Both the position numbers and the translations under genes were made by a program. Under the pieces are notes generated by a model. That model was not told the DNA's origin. It searched no databases and saw only the letters and a program-made list of their open reading frames with translations. Below are positions 27,323 to 37,289 of a DNA stretch of 64,000 nt, piece after piece (positions within the stretch are counted from its first letter, which is position 1; the number at the start of each line of letters is the position of its first letter). The stretch is from NCBI RefSeq assembly GCF_012971745.1, contig NZ_CP048834.1, positions 1,054,001-1,118,000 of the forward strand, written 5' to 3'. This stretch comes from Starkeya sp. ORNL1. GTDB lineage: Bacteria > Pseudomonadota > Alphaproteobacteria > Rhizobiales > Xanthobacteraceae.

Positions 27323-30300
27323 TCACTGCGGGCAGTTCTCCTGTCCGGGCTGGCAACCGCGATTGCGCTGCTTTCGGTCCTGCTGTTGCTGGCCACCATC
27401 CTGCTGCTGGCCACCCTGGCGGCGCTGGTCCTGTTGCTGCTGCGGCTTCTGGCGTTGCTCCTGCTGCTGTTGCCGCTGCTGCTGGCCCTGCTGCTCCTGC
27501 TGCTGCTGACGGCGACGCTGGTCGTCGCGTTGCTGCTGCTGGCGCTGCTCGTCATTGCGCTGCTGGTCGTTGCGCTGTTGCTGCTGGCGTTGCTGGTTGT
27601 CGCGCTGCTGTTGCTGGCGCTGCTCCTGCTGCTGTTGCTGACGACGCTGCTGCTCATCGCGCTGCTGCTGACGCTGCTGGTCCTGCTGCTGTTGGCGCTG
27701 CTGGTCCTGCTGGCGACGCTGCTCCTGCTGCTGACGCTGCTGGTCCTGTTGCTGCTGGCGCTTTTGCTCCTGCTGCTGGCGCTTTTGCTCCTGCTGCTGG
27801 CGCTGCTGGTCCTGCTGGCGCTGCTGATCGTCGCGCCGCTGCTGCTCTTGTTGCTGGCGCTGATCCTGGCCCTGACCGCGACCTTGGCCTTGACCACGTC
27901 CCTGACCCTGATCCTGGCCTTGGCCACGTCCCTGACCTTGTCCCTGACCTTGGCCCTGATCCTGACCACGTCCCTGACCTTGGCCTTGGCCTTGGCCTTG
28001 GCCTTGGCCTTGGCCTTGGCCTTGGCCTTGGCCTTGGCCTTGGCCTTGGCCTTGATCTTGGCCTTGGCCACGTCCCTGACCCTGACCTTGGCCCTGATCC
28101 TGGCCACGTCCCTGACCCTGACCTTGGCCCTGATCCTGGCCACGTCCCTGACCTTGGCCTTGGCCTTGATCTTGGCCACGTCCCTGACCCTGACCTTGGC
28201 CCTGATCCTGGCCACGTCCCTGACCTTGGCCTTGGCCTTGGCCTTGGCCTTGGCCTTGGCCTTGGCCTTGGCCTTGGCCCTGGCCCTGGCCACGTCCCTG
28301 ACCCTGACCTTGGCCCTGACCCTGACCTTGGCCCTGTCCCTGACCTTGGCCCTGATCCTGGCCACGTCCCTGACCTTGGCCCTGATCTTGGCCTTGGCCA
28401 CGTCCCTGACCCTGACCCTGACCCTGACCCTGACCCTGACCTTGGCCCTGACCCTGATCCTGGCCACGTCCCTGACCTTGGCCTTGGCCTTGGCCTTGGC
28501 CCTGACCACGTCCCTGACCTTGGCCTTGGCCTTGGCCACGTCCCTGACCTTGGCCCTGACCTTGGCCCTGATCCTGGCCACGTCCCTGACCTTGCCCCTG
28601 GCCCTGACCTTGATCCTGGCCACGACCTTGGCCCTGACCGCCACCTTGGCCCTGGCCCGGAACGAACGGGCCGGGACCACCAGGCCCACCGCCCGGCCGT
28701 CCATCATCCGAACGCGGACGGCGGCCGGGGCGGTTGTCGACACAATTGCCGTCGCGCCGCGTGAAGCCAGGCGCGCAGCCGCCCATGCCGGGCGGCAGCC
28801 CGATGCCGGGACCGCCCGGGCGCGGGCCTATCGGCCGCTGCACGCAGCTGCCGCGGTCACGATCCCAGCCGGGCGGGCAACGGTCGTCGCCGGGCTTCGG
28901 ACGGAAGCCGGGGGTGCAGGAATCGCCCTGCCTCACCCAGCCGGGCGGGCAGCGGTCGCTGATCGGCCGCGGCCGGCAGCGGCCGTCGACGAACACCTCG
29001 TCGCGGCGGCAGAAGTCCGGACCCGGGCGCGGGCCGACCCACGGATCGTTCGGCCGCACGCAGAAGTCGCCGCGACGGATCGAGCCCGGCGGGCAGCGAT
29101 CGCCGATCGGCCGCGGCCAGCAACGGCCGTCGCGGAAGATCTCGTCGCGGCGGCAATCGGGGCGATACTGCTCGCAGCGACCGCGGTCGAAGCGCTCGCC
29201 GCGGGGGCAGCCGCAATAGCCGCCCGGCATCGGCCGCAGGCCCGGCGGGCAGAAATCCTGACGTCCGCAGCGGCCATTGAAATAGACGAGGTCCGGCGGG
29301 CAGCCGCAATAGCCGCCGCGGCGCCAGACGAGGCCCGGCGGGCAGCCCGGCCGTATGCAGCGCCCGTCAACGAAGATGTCGTAGCGGTCGCAGACGATCG
29401 GCGGCGGCGCGCACGTGCCGCGATAGCGCACGAAGCCCGGCGGGCAGTCATAGACGCACTCGCCGTCGCGGAAGCGGGTGCCGACCGGGCAGCGCACCGG
29501 CACGGCGCAGAATTCACCGTCCCACACCGTGCCCGGCGGGCAGCCATAAGCCACCATCGGCGGCGGCGGTGCGGCGAACGCCACCGGCGGAGGCGGCGGC
29601 GGAGCCGCGCTGCCCTGCACCGGGCGGCAAAACTGCCAGGTCGCGATCGCGCCCATATAGCCGCGCGCCGCCGGGTTGCCCGGCTTGTCGTCATAATCGA
29701 TGTACCAGGCGGTCGTCGGCGGCTCGTTCTTCGGCCGGATCATGTCGAGCGCGTTGCCCTGCAGGCCGTCTATGTCGGCCGGCCCGCCGCCGGGCGGCTG
29801 GGCGTTGTTACCGGGATCGCGCAGCCGCTCGCCGGTGCTCCACAGCGTGGTGCCGCAGGTCGAGGGGCCGAGTGCGCCGGACGCATTGTAGCCATTGCCG
29901 ATGGCGACGCCGCCATCACCATTGGAGAAGGCCGGCAACAGGCCGACGGCATATTCGTCGCCGACCGAATCCCACAGCGCACCGCTGTCGGGATCGGGAT
30001 CGCGCAGCGGCCGGAAGCGCATGACGCGCGCTTCGCCCGGGGACGCCAGCTCGCCGAAATCATAGGAGCCGAGCGGCTGGCCGCGCTCGGCCACATAGAG
30101 CAGGCCGGAGCGGTCGAAGGTGAGGCTGGCAATCTCGATGCCCTCGCGCAGCGCGGGGACCTCGACCTCGAAGCGGATATCGCTGGTGAAGCCGTTCGGA
30201 CCGACGCCGACCGACCAGATTTGCGGGCCTTCGGCCACGGAATAATAGAGACGACCCTCGCGCACGCCGAGCGCGCCGACGAGGCGCGGCAGCGGGGCGA

Positions 30301-31096
30301 AGCCCCAGGTCTCGGGCCGTTCCACCTCGAAACCGGATTGCGTGATGTCGAGCCGGCCTTCCGGCGCGTCCACCACCGGTTCCATGCCGAGCGCGGTGCG
30401 GCCGGCATTGCCATGGTCATAGACGCCATGCTCGCGGCCATCGAGGCCGAAGGCGTGGATCATGCCGGTCGAACGGTCGGCGGCGAAGACCTGCTTGCTG
30501 GCGGGATCGAAGGCGAGGCCGCCGAGGCCGGTGCCGGTGTTGGGCTGGCCATTGAAGCGCACATCGGCGAACAGGTTCACTTGCCCGCTGCGGCCATCCA
30601 CCCGCCAGATCGAGCCGGGTCCGCCGTTTTGCTGCGCCGGGCCGAACAGGCCGGGCATGAAGGCGGCGCCGGGCGCACCCTGGCGCAGCCGCGCGCCGTT
30701 CGAGCCGACGATCGGCAGGCCATAGGCGGAGGTGGCGGCGAGATAGATGTTCGGCGGGGTGGCATCGTCGAGCGCGACACCGAACACCTGGCCGACCTGG
30801 CCGGCGGTGATGGTGCCGGGCTTCGGCGCATTGACCAGCTGGCCGCGCGGTGGGCCGCCGAGATTCTGCAGCGCGACGACGCGAGCGGAGGGGCCGTCGA
30901 GATCGATGGCGAGCCCGTCAGGACCGCCCTGCCCGGGCCGAACACCGGAGAAGCCGGTGACGACGGCGTCGCCCGGCGCCATGGCGCCTTGGGCATAAAG
31001 GGGGGCGGGAAGCGAGGCGCAGAGTAACGCAACACTTGCCGTGATCACCGCACCGATGTTGGCGCAGTGGCGGCGCAACGCCTTCAAGCAACGCAT
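27323..31096 (-). CDS. Giant secreted protein: propeller-like, Cys-repeat, Gly/Gln tail
   Basis: 1257 residues from the ATG at 31096 (GGGGGG run upstream). Signal peptide ends around APLYAQG. Residues about 40-480 contain repeated blades (GPGSIWRVDGRSGQVNLF, TGLGGLAFDPASKQVFAADR, SLTFDRSGLLYVAERGQ) suggesting an NHL/SMP-30-like propeller. Residues about 500-800 hold at least 14 short modules of pattern CPPGxxxxxGxC. Then about 260 residues of GQGQGRGQDQ-type repeat, then about 170 residues of Q/R/E-rich sequence, ending GCQPGQENCPQ. No family name is offered. It may be a cell-surface or matrix protein. Confidence 0.75.
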   Translation of the reverse strand: MRCLKALRRHCANIGAVITASVALLCASLPAPLYAQGAMAPGDAVVTGFSGVRPGQGGPDGLAIDLDGPSARVVALQNLGGPPRGQLVNAPKPGTITAGQVGQVFGVALDDATPPNIYLAATSAYGLPIVGSNGARLRQGAPGAAFMPGLFGPAQQNGGPGSIWRVDGRSGQVNLFADVRFNGQPNTGTGLGGLAFDPASKQVFAADRSTGMIHAFGLDGREHGVYDHGNAGRTALGMEPVVDAPEGRLDITQSGFEVERPETWGFAPLPRLVGALGVREGRLYYSVAEGPQIWSVGVGPNGFTSDIRFEVEVPALREGIEIASLTFDRSGLLYVAERGQPLGSYDFGELASPGEARVMRFRPLRDPDPDSGALWDSVGDEYAVGLLPAFSNGDGGVAIGNGYNASGALGPSTCGTTLWSTGERLRDPGNNAQPPGGGPADIDGLQGNALDMIRPKNEPPTTAWYIDYDDKPGNPAARGYMGAIATWQFCRPVQGSAAPPPPPPVAFAAPPPPMVAYGCPPGTVWDGEFCAVPVRCPVGTRFRDGECVYDCPPGFVRYRGTCAPPPIVCDRYDIFVDGRCIRPGCPPGLVWRRGGYCGCPPDLVYFNGRCGRQDFCPPGLRPMPGGYCGCPRGERFDRGRCEQYRPDCRRDEIFRDGRCWPRPIGDRCPPGSIRRGDFCVRPNDPWVGPRPGPDFCRRDEVFVDGRCRPRPISDRCPPGWVRQGDSCTPGFRPKPGDDRCPPGWDRDRGSCVQRPIGPRPGGPGIGLPPGMGGCAPGFTRRDGNCVDNRPGRRPRSDDGRPGGGPGGPGPFVPGQGQGGGQGQGRGQDQGQGQGQGQGRGQDQGQGQGQGQGRGQGQGQGQGRGQGQGQGQGQGQGRGQDQGQGQGQGQGQGQGQGQGRGQGQDQGQGQGRGQDQGQGQGQGQGQGQGQGQGQGRGQGQGQGQGQGQGQGQGQGQGQGQGRGQDQGQGQGQGRGQDQGQGQGQGRGQDQGQGQGQGRGQDQGQGQGQGRGQGQDQGQGQGQGQGQGQGQGQGQGQGQGQGQGRGQDQGQGQGQGQGRGQGQDQGQGRGQGQGRGQGQDQRQQQEQQRRDDQQRQQDQQRQQQEQKRQQQEQKRQQQQDQQRQQQEQRRQQDQQRQQQQDQQRQQQRDEQQRRQQQQQEQRQQQQRDNQQRQQQQRNDQQRNDEQRQQQQRDDQRRRQQQQEQQGQQQRQQQQEQRQKPQQQQDQRRQGGQQQDGGQQQQDRKQRNRGCQPGQENCPQ
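27870..28660 (-). repeat. Coding low-complexity GQ-repeat tract
   Basis: On the + strand this reads as CCTTGG hexamers and CCTGATCCTGGCCACGTC-type longer units, encoding Gly-Gln dipeptides with GRGQDQ interruptions every 10-20 residues. The hexamer period keeps all six frames largely free of stops, producing long spurious frames on both strands. Length is likely to vary by slippage. Confidence 0.9.
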
Positions 31097-31255
31097 GCCT
31101 TCCCCCCGGAAGCGGCGCAGGTTCGCGCCCAGCACTGTTTTGTGGAACGAGGCTCGGCGCCGATCAAGGCAATAATGCGGACGCAGCGTCAGTCGTTCCG
31201 TTGACGTAGCGGTCGCAAGGGAGGATTGCCGGCTATTCGGTGGGACTACTTCCTT

Positions 31256-31362
31256 CCCTCTCCCGCTTGCGGGGAGGTGGCCGGCGAAGCCGGTCGGGAG
31301 GGGGAAGCGGCCGAGTGCGGCGAGGCCCCCTTCCCGACCCTCCCCCGCAAGCGGGAGAGGGA
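31256..31362. repeat. Family R3 palindromic repeat
   Basis: Outer arms CCCTCTCCCGCTTGCGGGG (left) and CCCCGCAAGCGGGAGAGGG (right) are near-perfect inverted copies; each arm also forms its own small hairpin around TTGC/GCAA. Lies in the gap 31097-31378 upstream of the giant protein gene. A related copy is inside the di-haem peroxidase gene. Confidence 0.8.
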
Positions 31363-31378
31363 GTTATGCGCGCTCGCC

Positions 31379-32119
31379 TTAGAATTCCTGTTGCGTCGGC
31401 CGGAACAGGATCTCGTTGATGTCCACCTCCGCGGGCTGGCTGATGGCAAAGGCGACGGCGCGCGCGAAGCTGTCGGCAGGGATGGCGTTGGCCTCGTAGA
31501 AGTCCTGAACCCCCTTGGCGACGTCCGCCTCGGTGATGCTCTGCGGCAGTTCGGATTCCACGGCGCCCGGCGAAATGATCGTGGTCCGGATGTTGTACGG
31601 CTTCACTTCCTGGCGCAGCCCTTCCGAAAGCATCCGCACCGCCGCCTTGGTCGCGGCATAGACCGCGCTGCCGGCGCGCACCTTGTGACCCGCCACCGAG
31701 GACACATTGATGATGTGCCCGCTCTTCTGCGCGCTCATGTAGGGCAGGACTGCGGCGATGCCGTAGAGCACGCCCTTGATGTTCACATCGATCATGCGGT
31801 CCCAGTCCTCCACCTTGCCGCGCTCCAGCGGCGAATGCGGCATGAGGCCGGCATTGTTGATGATGACATCGACGCGCCCATGGGTCCGCACCGCATGGTC
31901 AACCAGATGCCTGACCTCCTCGGCCCTGGTCACGTCGGTGCGCACGAAAGCACCCTCGCCGAGCGACAGCTCGCCGGCGAGGGCCTGGAGTCGATCGAGG
32001 CGGCGGGCGCCGAGGATGAGTTTCGCACCCTCTGCGGCAAGGCGGCGCGCCGCCGCTTCGCCAAGGCCGCTGCTGGCGCCGGTGATGACGATCACCTTGT
32101 CCTTGATGCCCTGTGTCAT
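31379..32119 (-). CDS. Short-chain dehydrogenase/reductase
   Basis: 246 residues. TGASSGLG near residue 12, NNAGLM near 91, NVSSVAG (Ser) and YAATK (YxxxK). Classical NADP-dependent SDR of the YdfG-like group. It is the distal gene of a leftward set (CMD-cupin protein, aldo/keto reductase, SDR) with a LysR regulator opposite, so it is probably induced together with them. Substrate unknown. Confidence 0.9.
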   Translation of the reverse strand: MTQGIKDKVIVITGASSGLGEAAARRLAAEGAKLILGARRLDRLQALAGELSLGEGAFVRTDVTRAEEVRHLVDHAVRTHGRVDVIINNAGLMPHSPLERGKVEDWDRMIDVNIKGVLYGIAAVLPYMSAQKSGHIINVSSVAGHKVRAGSAVYAATKAAVRMLSEGLRQEVKPYNIRTTIISPGAVESELPQSITEADVAKGVQDFYEANAIPADSFARAVAFAISQPAEVDINEILFRPTQQEF

Positions 32120-32157
32120 GAGTCCCAGGTCCTGTCGTTTGGGGGCGGCACCGATGC

Positions 32158-33183
<1,026 letters not shown>

Positions 33184-34392
33184 TCAGCGTCCGTACTGTT
33201 CGTCGGACACCTGCTCCATCCAGTCGACGCTCTTGCCGTCTCGTGCCTCCGCTATGGCGATGTGGGTCATGGCCGATGTCGCGGTGGCGCCGTGCCAGTG
33301 CTTTTCGCCCGGCGGGATCCAGACGATGTCGCCCACGCGGATTTCCTGGATGTCCTCGCCCTCGCGCTGCACCCAGCCGGTGCCCGAGGTCACGATCAGC
33401 GTCTGGCCGAGCGGATGCGTATGCCACGCGGTGCGCGCGCCGGGCTCGAACGAGACAAACGCGCCGCCGATGCGCGCCGGATCATTCCGCTGGAACCGCT
33501 GCTCGATGCGGACGCGGCCGGTGAAATAATCCGCCGGCCCGTCGCTGGGCGGCTGGGAACCGTGGCGCAGAATTTCCATGGCCGTTCTCCCTCGCGTGCC
33601 GGACGCCGGGGCCACGTCTTGCCTGCCCGCGCGCGTCTCGAACACCGTCTTGGCAACAGGTAGCGCGGACATCGCCCGCGGCCAGCCAGCATAGAACGCA
33701 AGGTGCGTGATGACTTCGGAAAGCTGGGTCTGGCTCAGGCCGTTGTCCATCCCCCGGTTCATGTGGAAGGCCAGTTGGTCGACCTGGCCGGCCGCGATCA
33801 AGGCGGTGATCGTCACCAGGCTGCGATCGCGCGGCGCAAGGTCGGCGCGGCGCCACAGATCGCCGAACAGGACGACGTTGGTGTAACGGGCGAGCGCCGG
33901 CGCGACAGCTCCGGCCTGCGCCTCCACCGCTGCCGCGCGCTGCGCCTCGCTGGCGTCATCGACGGGGATGCGTTCGCTCGATTGCGCTGCGAGTTGCTCG
34001 GCTCCGATGCCGCGCTGCGTGAATACGTCCTTGGCGACGCCGACCGCCGACATGGCCCGCGGCCAGCCGGCATAGAAGGCAAGGTGCGTGATGGTCCCGG
34101 CGATCTCGCCGGGCTTCACCCCATTGTCCAGCGCGCGATTGAAGTGGCCCGTCATCTGGGCGGTATGCCCGCCGGCGATGAGCGCGGCGATGGTAACCAT
34201 GCTGCGATCGCGTGGAGCGAGCTCGGTGCGCTTCCAGACATCGCCGAACAGCACCTCATCAGTATAGGCGCCAAGTGCCGGCGCGACCTCATATACGATG
34301 GCGGGCGCCACACGCCTGGGTGCTCCGGCCTGCTCCGCCTCGGCGGGCACGGCGAGCGAAATGACGGCAGCCATGGCAGCGGGCAGCTTCAT
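33184..34392 (-). CDS. Double carboxymuconolactone decarboxylase-like plus cupin protein
   Basis: 402 residues. Possible signal peptide at 1-19. Two tandem CMD-like domains (about 30-145 and 155-265) share the motif LAPRDRS(M/L)VTI.ALIA and [15 protein letters not shown]. The redox CxxC of AhpD-type members is absent. A C-terminal cupin (about 285-385) has the metal site HTHPLGQ and PPGEKHWHG. Proteins with this fusion are known in proteobacteria next to reductases; they may act on quinone or lactone-like compounds. First gene of the LysR-linked operon. Confidence 0.85.
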   Translation of the reverse strand: MKLPAAMAAVISLAVPAEAEQAGAPRRVAPAIVYEVAPALGAYTDEVLFGDVWKRTELAPRDRSMVTIAALIAGGHTAQMTGHFNRALDNGVKPGEIAGTITHLAFYAGWPRAMSAVGVAKDVFTQRGIGAEQLAAQSSERIPVDDASEAQRAAAVEAQAGAVAPALARYTNVVLFGDLWRRADLAPRDRSLVTITALIAAGQVDQLAFHMNRGMDNGLSQTQLSEVITHLAFYAGWPRAMSALPVAKTVFETRAGRQDVAPASGTRGRTAMEILRHGSQPPSDGPADYFTGRVRIEQRFQRNDPARIGGAFVSFEPGARTAWHTHPLGQTLIVTSGTGWVQREGEDIQEIRVGDIVWIPPGEKHWHGATATSAMTHIAIAEARDGKSVDWMEQVSDEQYGR

Positions 34393-34519
34393 TGATCAGC
34401 TCTCTGATTGGGCAGCGTCGGTGTACGGGCTGCGGAACAGGCGGGCCGCTCGCTTGCCCTCTCGCAGCACGCGAGGGGCCAGCAATCCGCCAGGCCGTGA
34501 AAATAGGTCGTGCCGCTTC

Positions 34520-34535
34520 TAGCGATTAGGCGCTA
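34520..34535. promoter_or_regulatory. Candidate LysR operator TAGCG-N6-CGCTA
   Basis: Perfect 5-bp inverted repeat in the 176-bp divergent region, 34 bp before the LysR ATG. LysR regulators usually bind such interrupted palindromes between their own gene and the target operon. Confidence 0.5.
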
Positions 34536-34568
34536 AAGATCGCATGGACTTATATCGGAGGCTCATGA

Positions 34569-35462
34569 ATGCGCCGCGAAGAACTGGGAGACCTGGCGGC
34601 ATTCCTCGCCGTCGCCAGGGAGCGGAGCTTCACGCGGGCGGCTGCGCAACTCGGCACCTCGCAATCCGCGCTCAGCCACACCATCCGCCGGCTCGAGGAG
34701 CGGCTCGGAGTTCGACTGCTGACCCGCACCACGCGCAGCGTGTCGCCGACCGTCGCGGGGGAGCGCCTGCTCCAGAGCCTGGGCCCGCGGTTCGAGGAGA
34801 TCGAACTGGAACTCGCGGCCCTGAGCGAGCTTCGGGACAAGCCCGCCGGGACCATCCGCATCACCGCAGGCGAGCACGCGGCCGACGCGATCCTCTGGCC
34901 GGCGCTGGAAAAGGTCCTGCCGGACTATCCGGACATCAAGGTCGAGATCATCGTCAATTACGGCATGATCGACATCGTCGCCGAGGGCTATGACGCGGGA
35001 GTGCGGCTCGGCGAGCAGGTGGCGCGGGACATGATCGCGATGCGCATCGGGCCGGACATGCGCATGGCCCTGGTGGGCGCCCCCGCCTATTTCGCCAGCC
35101 GACCGGCGCCGCTCGCGCCGCAGGACCTCACCGCTCACAGCTGCATCAATCTGCGCCTGCCCACTTATGGCGGGCTCTATGCCTGGGAGTTCGAGAAGGA
35201 CGGACGCGAGCTGAAGGTACGCGTCGAAGGCCAACTGGTGTTCAATACCCTCGCCCTCAGGCTGAATGCGGCCCTTGCGGGCCTGGGGCTCGCTTATATG
35301 CCGGAGGATGCAGTGCGGACGCATCTTGCCGAGGGCCGCCTGGTGCGCGTGCTCGCAGATTGGTGCCCGCCCTTCCCCGGCTATCACCTCTATTATCCGA
35401 GCCGGCGCCAATCCTCGGCGGCTTTCGCCGTGCTGGCCGACGCGCTGCGCTACCGGGGTTGA
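34569..35462 (+). CDS. LysR-family transcriptional regulator
   Basis: 297 residues. Winged helix-turn-helix at 1-62 (LGDLAAFLAVARERSFTRAAAQLGTSQSALS region), then a periplasmic-binding-protein-like effector domain. The second ATG of ATGAATG is used, seven bases after GGAGG. It is divergent from the CMD-cupin/AKR/SDR operon, which it probably controls in response to a small effector. Confidence 0.92.
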   Translation: MRREELGDLAAFLAVARERSFTRAAAQLGTSQSALSHTIRRLEERLGVRLLTRTTRSVSPTVAGERLLQSLGPRFEEIELELAALSELRDKPAGTIRITAGEHAADAILWPALEKVLPDYPDIKVEIIVNYGMIDIVAEGYDAGVRLGEQVARDMIAMRIGPDMRMALVGAPAYFASRPAPLAPQDLTAHSCINLRLPTYGGLYAWEFEKDGRELKVRVEGQLVFNTLALRLNAALAGLGLAYMPEDAVRTHLAEGRLVRVLADWCPPFPGYHLYYPSRRQSSAAFAVLADALRYRG

Positions 35463-35503
35463 GTGCTGATCGTTCGGATGATCCCATCCGAACGGAAAGG
35501 GCT

Positions 35504-37243
35504 TTAACGCGTGGCAGTCGTATCGACGCCGAAGACATGAACGTGCCGGTTGAACCCCTTCAAGGAGCGCGCCTCCAGCTCGACGAGCGCAACGGCCGTC
35601 CCGACCGCCTGGGCCGCCACGCGGTCGATAAGGATTTCGCCGTCCTTCGCGCTCGCGCAGAGGCGCGAGGCGAGGTTTACGACATTGCCGACCGCGGTGT
35701 AGTCGAGGCGGCCTTCGGAGCCGATCCGCCCCACTGTCGCCGGCCCCATCGCCAACCCGACACCGAAGCCGAGCTGATGTCCCGCTGCGCGCCATTCGGC
35801 CAGAAGCGTCTGAACGCTTGCCTGCATGTCGCGCGCCATCGCGACCGCGCGCCCGGCCGGGTCCGGGCAGGCGACCGGCGCGTTCACCAGCACCATCGCG
35901 CCATCGCCCGAAAAGTTGGTAAGCGTCGCCCCATGCGTCGCGACCACCCTTCCGAGCGCATCGTAATAGCTGCCGAGCACCCCGATGATGGTCTCGGGCT
36001 TCACCTGGGTCGAGAAGGCGGTGAAGCCGCGGAGATCGCAGAACACCGCCACCACTTCGACGCGCCGCCCGTCGAGCACCCGATCGTCGCCGCTTTGGTC
36101 GACAAGTTCGGCGACCTGCGGCGCGAGGAAGCGCTTGAGCCGGCTGATGCGTTCCGAGCGCTCCTGCGAAACGGCGAGTTCGCCGGCCATCTCGTTGAAG
36201 CGCTGCGCGAGGCGCTCGAGTTCGTCGCCGGTGGTCAGCTCGATGCGATGATCGAACTGGCCCGCGCCGATCCGGGCGACCCCATCCTCGAGGAGGCGGA
36301 TCGGCCCGACCATGCGCTGCGTCAGCCAATAGGCGAGCAGCGCGGCGAGGATCGCGCCCGCGATGAGCAGGGCGCCGGTCCGCCACAGCGCCGCATAAAT
36401 CGGCCCAAACGCCTCCGCCGCCGGCTGCTCGACGATGACGCTCCATTCCACCATGGGGATCGACGCCATCGCTGCCATGACGGCGTCTCCCTCGATATCC
36501 CGACCGGCGATGGCCTGGCCGGGCTGCGCCAGGATGGCGGCGCGCAGGAGCTGCAGCGGCCGGGTCGTGGCGTGGTCGGCACGCAGCACCAGGCTAATGT
36601 CGGGATGCGCAACGAGGCGTCCCGGCTGGTCGAGCACGAAGGCCTTGCCGGTCTGCCCCACCCGTATCGCGGAGATCACCTCCCAGATGAACTTCAGGTT
36701 GACCTCCGCGATCGCCACGCCAACGGCCGAGCGATTTCCCGCGACTGCAACCGTCATGTAGGGTTCCGAACCGCCCTGGAAGGTGACCGGTCCGAACCAG
36801 ACCCGCTGAGCTCTCGCGCCGATCACGGCGGGATTGCGGGAATCGTCGTCGCCGCTCTCGATGCGGTTGAGGCCGATCCGCGAAACGAAAAGCCGCTCCT
36901 TGCCGGCAGAATCGACCAGGCGCAGGCTCAGGACGGGTTGCACCTGGCGCAGCAGGCGCAATCCGTCCAGCCGGCGCCGCTCATCGGCGCCGACCGACCA
37001 TGGAAGCTGCACCATCCATCCGAGCTGGTCGCGGATCCCTTCGAGGAATTCCTGGATCTTGACGGCCGCGAGTCGCGCCTCCGCGTCGAGCAAATCGCTC
37101 AACCGGGCCCGCTGATCGCGATAGCCGAGCCATGCCTCGCTTCCGCCCGCGATCAAAAGCGGTACAACCACCGCCGCGAACAGGGCGAGGAAGTATTTCG
37201 TGAACAGCGAGGTCCGGGGGCGCGCCGGTGCGTTGGTCACCAT
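35504..37243 (-). CDS. Membrane-bound adenylate/guanylate cyclase with periplasmic sensor
   Basis: 579 residues. One helix near residue 15-35, a large periplasmic sensor region (about 40-285, Cache-like), a second helix near 290, a HAMP domain (RMVGPIRLLEDGVARIG) and a class III cyclase domain from about 385. Metal-binding Asp residues are present in VFCDLRGFTAF and FSGDGAM; the transition-state Asn and Arg lie in VGNVVNLASRL. Both catalytic sets look intact. It likely makes cAMP in response to a periplasmic signal. The upstream gene, 46 bp away, encodes an orphan binding protein that may supply the ligand. Confidence 0.9.
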   Translation of the reverse strand: MVTNAPARPRTSLFTKYFLALFAAVVVPLLIAGGSEAWLGYRDQRARLSDLLDAEARLAAVKIQEFLEGIRDQLGWMVQLPWSVGADERRRLDGLRLLRQVQPVLSLRLVDSAGKERLFVSRIGLNRIESGDDDSRNPAVIGARAQRVWFGPVTFQGGSEPYMTVAVAGNRSAVGVAIAEVNLKFIWEVISAIRVGQTGKAFVLDQPGRLVAHPDISLVLRADHATTRPLQLLRAAILAQPGQAIAGRDIEGDAVMAAMASIPMVEWSVIVEQPAAEAFGPIYAALWRTGALLIAGAILAALLAYWLTQRMVGPIRLLEDGVARIGAGQFDHRIELTTGDELERLAQRFNEMAGELAVSQERSERISRLKRFLAPQVAELVDQSGDDRVLDGRRVEVVAVFCDLRGFTAFSTQVKPETIIGVLGSYYDALGRVVATHGATLTNFSGDGAMVLVNAPVACPDPAGRAVAMARDMQASVQTLLAEWRAAGHQLGFGVGLAMGPATVGRIGSEGRLDYTAVGNVVNLASRLCASAKDGEILIDRVAAQAVGTAVALVELEARSLKGFNRHVHVFGVDTTATR

Positions 37244-37289
37244 CTGGCCTTGTCCGCCGTCTCTCCGGCCAAGCAGGCTGTTGAACAGG

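Noticed and set aside
25224..27509. 761-residue + strand open frame over the ArnT-like gene
   Set aside because: Antisense shadow rich in His, Gln and Arg in a GC-rich region; the minus strand encodes a clear GT39 protein with membrane helices.
27870..28660. CRISPR-like or non-coding satellite array
   Set aside because: Periodicity is six bases within an open coding frame without unique spacers; it is a coding repeat.
27386..31027. 1213-residue open frame on the + strand and others opposite the giant secreted protein
   Set aside because: Leu/Ala/Thr dipeptide repeats come from the CCTTGG hexamer of the minus-strand GQ tract; no start signal, no domain. The minus-strand frame has the signal peptide, Shine-Dalgarno and Cys modules.
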